A stretch of 6,206 bases of DNA from an uncultured Planctomycetaceae bacterium (GTDB taxonomy: Bacteria; Planctomycetota; Planctomycetia; Pirellulales; UBA1268), in assembly GCA_937900985.1 (NCBI GenBank), contig CALCGM010000635.1:1-6206 (forward strand). Direction: 5' to 3'. A model generated the notes under the pieces. That model did not search any database. It was not told where the DNA came from and was given only the letters and a program-made list of their open reading frames with translations. The position numbers were made by a program, and so were the translations under genes. This document shows, in pieces, positions 3,951 through 6,206 of the stretch; position 1 is the first letter of the stretch, and each line of letters opens with the position of its first letter.

Positions 3951-6206
3951 TTATTCCAGCCCGTACGCGCCGGCGACGGGGATGTCGATGCCGGTGCGGC
4001 TGGCGAACTGGGTTCGCGAGAGGAAGCGGGGCTCGAGGTTGAACGTCACGCCGACGTTGTTGCGGCTGTAGTCGACGTTGAAGCCGAAGCTCATCAGGAA
4101 GGCCTCGCCGATGCGGATCAGCTCCAGTCGCTGGCCGATGTTGCGGCCGGTGAGGTTGAGGGCGGTGCCGAAGGAGCTGGCCCACTTGGGGCTCATCCGG
4201 TAGGTGTAGGATCCGGTGAGCACGCTCGCCTCGATCGGCCCGGCAAACTCCTGAAAGCCCATGTAGAAACTGCCGCGGGTGGAGCGGTTGATCAGCGCCC
4301 CCACGGTGTAGAGCTGCTGGCCCTCGGTGAAGAAGTCGACGTCGGCGGTGGAGAGGATCACCGTGCGGTCGCCGACATGCCAGCGGAAGTCGTACTGCCA
4401 GAGGCCGAGGACCTGCCCGAAGTTCTGGGCGTCGACCGGGAAAAACTCGCCGTCGATGTCGAGCGTCATCCAGTCGATGATCCGGCGGTTGCCCGCGGGC
4501 CCTCGCTTCGTCTGCCAACGCTGCCTCGCGCCGACGCGGAAGGCGGTCAGGTCGTTGGCAATCTCCGTCGGCCCGGTCACCCAGCTGCCCATGCCGCGGC
4601 GGACAGCGTAGCTCCGCGGATCAAACTTGCTGTCGGGGCCGAAGATGAACGGAGCCTGCAACGGCACCACCGAGCCCTGGAAGGGCGCGGCGCCAAAGTC
4701 CCAGTAGGGAATGTTGCGTCGATACTGGTTGATCGCGTCGTCGTCGATCTGATCGTAGAGCGGAAACTGGTCGACGCTCTGCGTGGAGTTGGCATACGAG
4801 AAGTCGAGATCAAAGACCACCTTGTGGGCGATGCCGTGCACGTTCCAGAGCTGGCTCTCGATCGTGTTGTCAGACCACCACATCGGCAGGCTGGAGCGGA
4901 TGCCGACCTGCCCGTAGGCCCGGTCGATCGGCTGGCCGGTGAGGTCCTGGCCCCAGTGGGCGAGTTCACCCAGCGCGTAGGGCACCAGCTTGACCGCTCC
5001 CGCCTGGAAGGGCAGGTCGATCTCCTGACGGGTGGCGATCCGCTCGCCGATCACGTCCGACTCATAGGGCAGGAGCGTGAAAAACTCGAGCCCCTGCCCG
5101 GCATCCGGAGCCGCAGGCAGCGGCTGGCTGACATACGACACGCTCGAGTGCTCATACCAGGTCAGTGCGTCGCGGAGCAGTGGCTGGGCCATCGTGTAGT
5201 GGTCGAGCCTGGGCCACCACTGGCTCTGGGTGAAGAAGGGGTCGACCCGGTAGCTGGCCAGCAGCCGCAGTTCGCGGCTGTCGACGGTCCGCCGCACGTC
5301 GAGCCAGGTTCGCTGCTCGTAGCCTTCCTCCCACTCGGCCTCGTAATACTCTTCGAGGAAGTTGTAGTCGCTGATCCAGCCCACCGTGCCCCGCATCTGC
5401 CACTCAGACGAGAGGTTTTGGCGATGCCGCCAGAAACTGCGGCCGCGGAAGCTGTTGGGGAAGGTGAAGTCGCGGCGGTAGAGGCCGAGATTGTCGATGC
5501 CGGTGTCGTTGATGAACCAGCCGTCGAGCACGCCGTTGGCCGGCGTGCCGATGCCGAAGAAGTCGGGCCGGTCGTAGAGCAGGGAGGTGCCGGCGGCCGG
5601 TCCACGAAGGCTGAGGTAGTCGACATCGAAGTCCCAGTCGACGCCGTCGGGGGCCCGCTGCCAGCCGAAGACCTGAAAGGCATCCCAGCTGGTGAGGATC
5701 TGCGTGCCGTAGATCTGGTCGTTTTTGACCTGGGCATTGTTGATGTAGAAGGTTGGCTTCTTCGCGTTGGTGGCCAGCACCGGCCACCACAGCACCGGCA
5801 CCCCCATCAGCCGCATCGTGTTGCCGCGGCTGGTGATGAACTGCTGATGCTCCACGGCCGGCTCACCGGTGGCGGGATCGACGAGGGTCTGGCCGAAGGG
5901 ACCGGGCAGGGGCACCTGCTCGTCGGTGAAGGTCATCTCGCGAGCGCGAAACTCCCAGGTGGGCATGCCCAGCCGGCTGGACGTCAGCCCGGCGTTTTGG
6001 GCGACAAACTCGCTGCGGTTCACCTGCCGCAAGACATCGGCCCGCAGCTTCACCAGCCCGGAGTAGTTGCTGACCGGTGTGAGCACGGTCGCGCCGGTGA
6101 TCACGCCGGAGCTGCGAGGGACGTCGTAGTACATGCTCACCGCCTCGACCACCCGCTGGGCCTGGCGGAAGATCACGTTGCCCTCCATGTAGAGTTCCAT
6201 GGGGAC
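3951..6206 (-). CDS. lptD: LptD/OstA-like outer-membrane LPS assembly protein, C-terminal 751 residues (5' end outside window)
   Basis: LptD is the outer-membrane barrel that, with LptE, inserts lipopolysaccharide into the outer leaflet. The frame is open to the right edge. An ATG occurs at 6200, but MELYMEGNVIFRQAQRVVEA reads as the middle of an OstA beta-jellyroll repeat (compare the EGNVxVxxxxxxxxAdxxxyd pattern), so the true start lies beyond 6206. Numbering from the window edge, residues 1-60 are the end of the jellyroll. GVPVLWWPVLATNAKK (135-150) matches the GVPVFYLPYxxFP motif at the entry to the barrel domain. The remainder is rich in aromatic residues and short alternating strands, as in a beta barrel, ending AGAYGLE. 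I see no cysteine in the 751 residues, so the disulfides of the E. coli protein are absent, as in many non-proteobacterial forms. The stop (complement of 3951-3953) is 16 bases from the permease stop. Family membership is inferred from these motifs; another OstA-domain outer-membrane protein is possible. Confidence 0.77.
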   Translation of the reverse strand, partial: VPMELYMEGNVIFRQAQRVVEAVSMYYDVPRSSGVITGATVLTPVSNYSGLVKLRADVLRQVNRSEFVAQNAGLTSSRLGMPTWEFRAREMTFTDEQVPLPGPFGQTLVDPATGEPAVEHQQFITSRGNTMRLMGVPVLWWPVLATNAKKPTFYINNAQVKNDQIYGTQILTSWDAFQVFGWQRAPDGVDWDFDVDYLSLRGPAAGTSLLYDRPDFFGIGTPANGVLDGWFINDTGIDNLGLYRRDFTFPNSFRGRSFWRHRQNLSSEWQMRGTVGWISDYNFLEEYYEAEWEEGYEQRTWLDVRRTVDSRELRLLASYRVDPFFTQSQWWPRLDHYTMAQPLLRDALTWYEHSSVSYVSQPLPAAPDAGQGLEFFTLLPYESDVIGERIATRQEIDLPFQAGAVKLVPYALGELAHWGQDLTGQPIDRAYGQVGIRSSLPMWWSDNTIESQLWNVHGIAHKVVFDLDFSYANSTQSVDQFPLYDQIDDDAINQYRRNIPYWDFGAAPFQGSVVPLQAPFIFGPDSKFDPRSYAVRRGMGSWVTGPTEIANDLTAFRVGARQRWQTKRGPAGNRRIIDWMTLDIDGEFFPVDAQNFGQVLGLWQYDFRWHVGDRTVILSTADVDFFTEGQQLYTVGALINRSTRGSFYMGFQEFAGPIEASVLTGSYTYRMSPKWASSFGTALNLTGRNIGQRLELIRIGEAFLMSFGFNVDYSRNNVGVTFNLEPRFLSRTQFASRTGIDIPVAGAYGLE

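Noticed and set aside
3945..3964. Hairpin ACGGGC / GCCCGT around the LptD-like stop codon, as a two-way terminator between the convergent genes
   Set aside because: The stem is only six base pairs with an eight-base loop, there is no run of T on either side, and half of it lies in coding sequence.

Overview
This 6.2 kb window is GC-rich and looks like ordinary chromosome from a diderm bacterium, most likely a planctomycete of the Pirellulales type. Three things point there. The ECF sigma factor is followed by a zinc-less, membrane-anchored partner whose C-terminal domain carries the H-x10-DG signature that planctomycetes use widely. An LptD/OstA-type outer-membrane LPS assembly protein is present. 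The NCS2-like permease is of a divergent kind. This assignment is an inference from protein style, not from a marker gene.

Layout. On the minus strand, reading from about 2.1 kb down to 1, there is an ECF sigma factor gene (1440-2105), then a probable anti-sigma factor (278-1333), then the first 49 codons of a transketolase gene that runs off the left edge (1-148). Diverging from the sigma gene, on the plus strand, is a multi-membrane-spanning NCS2-family (xanthine/uracil/AzgA-like) permease (2321-3934). Converging on it with a 16-base gap is a large minus-strand gene for an LptD-like outer-membrane protein (3951 to beyond 6206) that runs off the right edge. I saw no RNA gene, insertion sequence, CRISPR array or phage element.

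How the parts fit. The sigma and anti-sigma genes form the standard regulator pair: the membrane protein should hold the sigma factor until a signal reaches its periplasmic domain. The most interesting signal lies in the gaps. The 8-mer TCGTGAAC, read on the minus strand, occurs once in each of the three gaps that precede a minus-strand gene start (sigma, anti-sigma, transketolase), always in the same orientation. I found it nowhere else in the window. It resembles the -35 element of ECF promoters (core TGAAC), so it may be the recognition site of this sigma factor, which would make the pair autoregulated and could tie transketolase to it. Separately, the transketolase and permease genes each have a good housekeeping-type promoter with identical hexamers (TTGACG / TAGACT, spacing 18 and 17).
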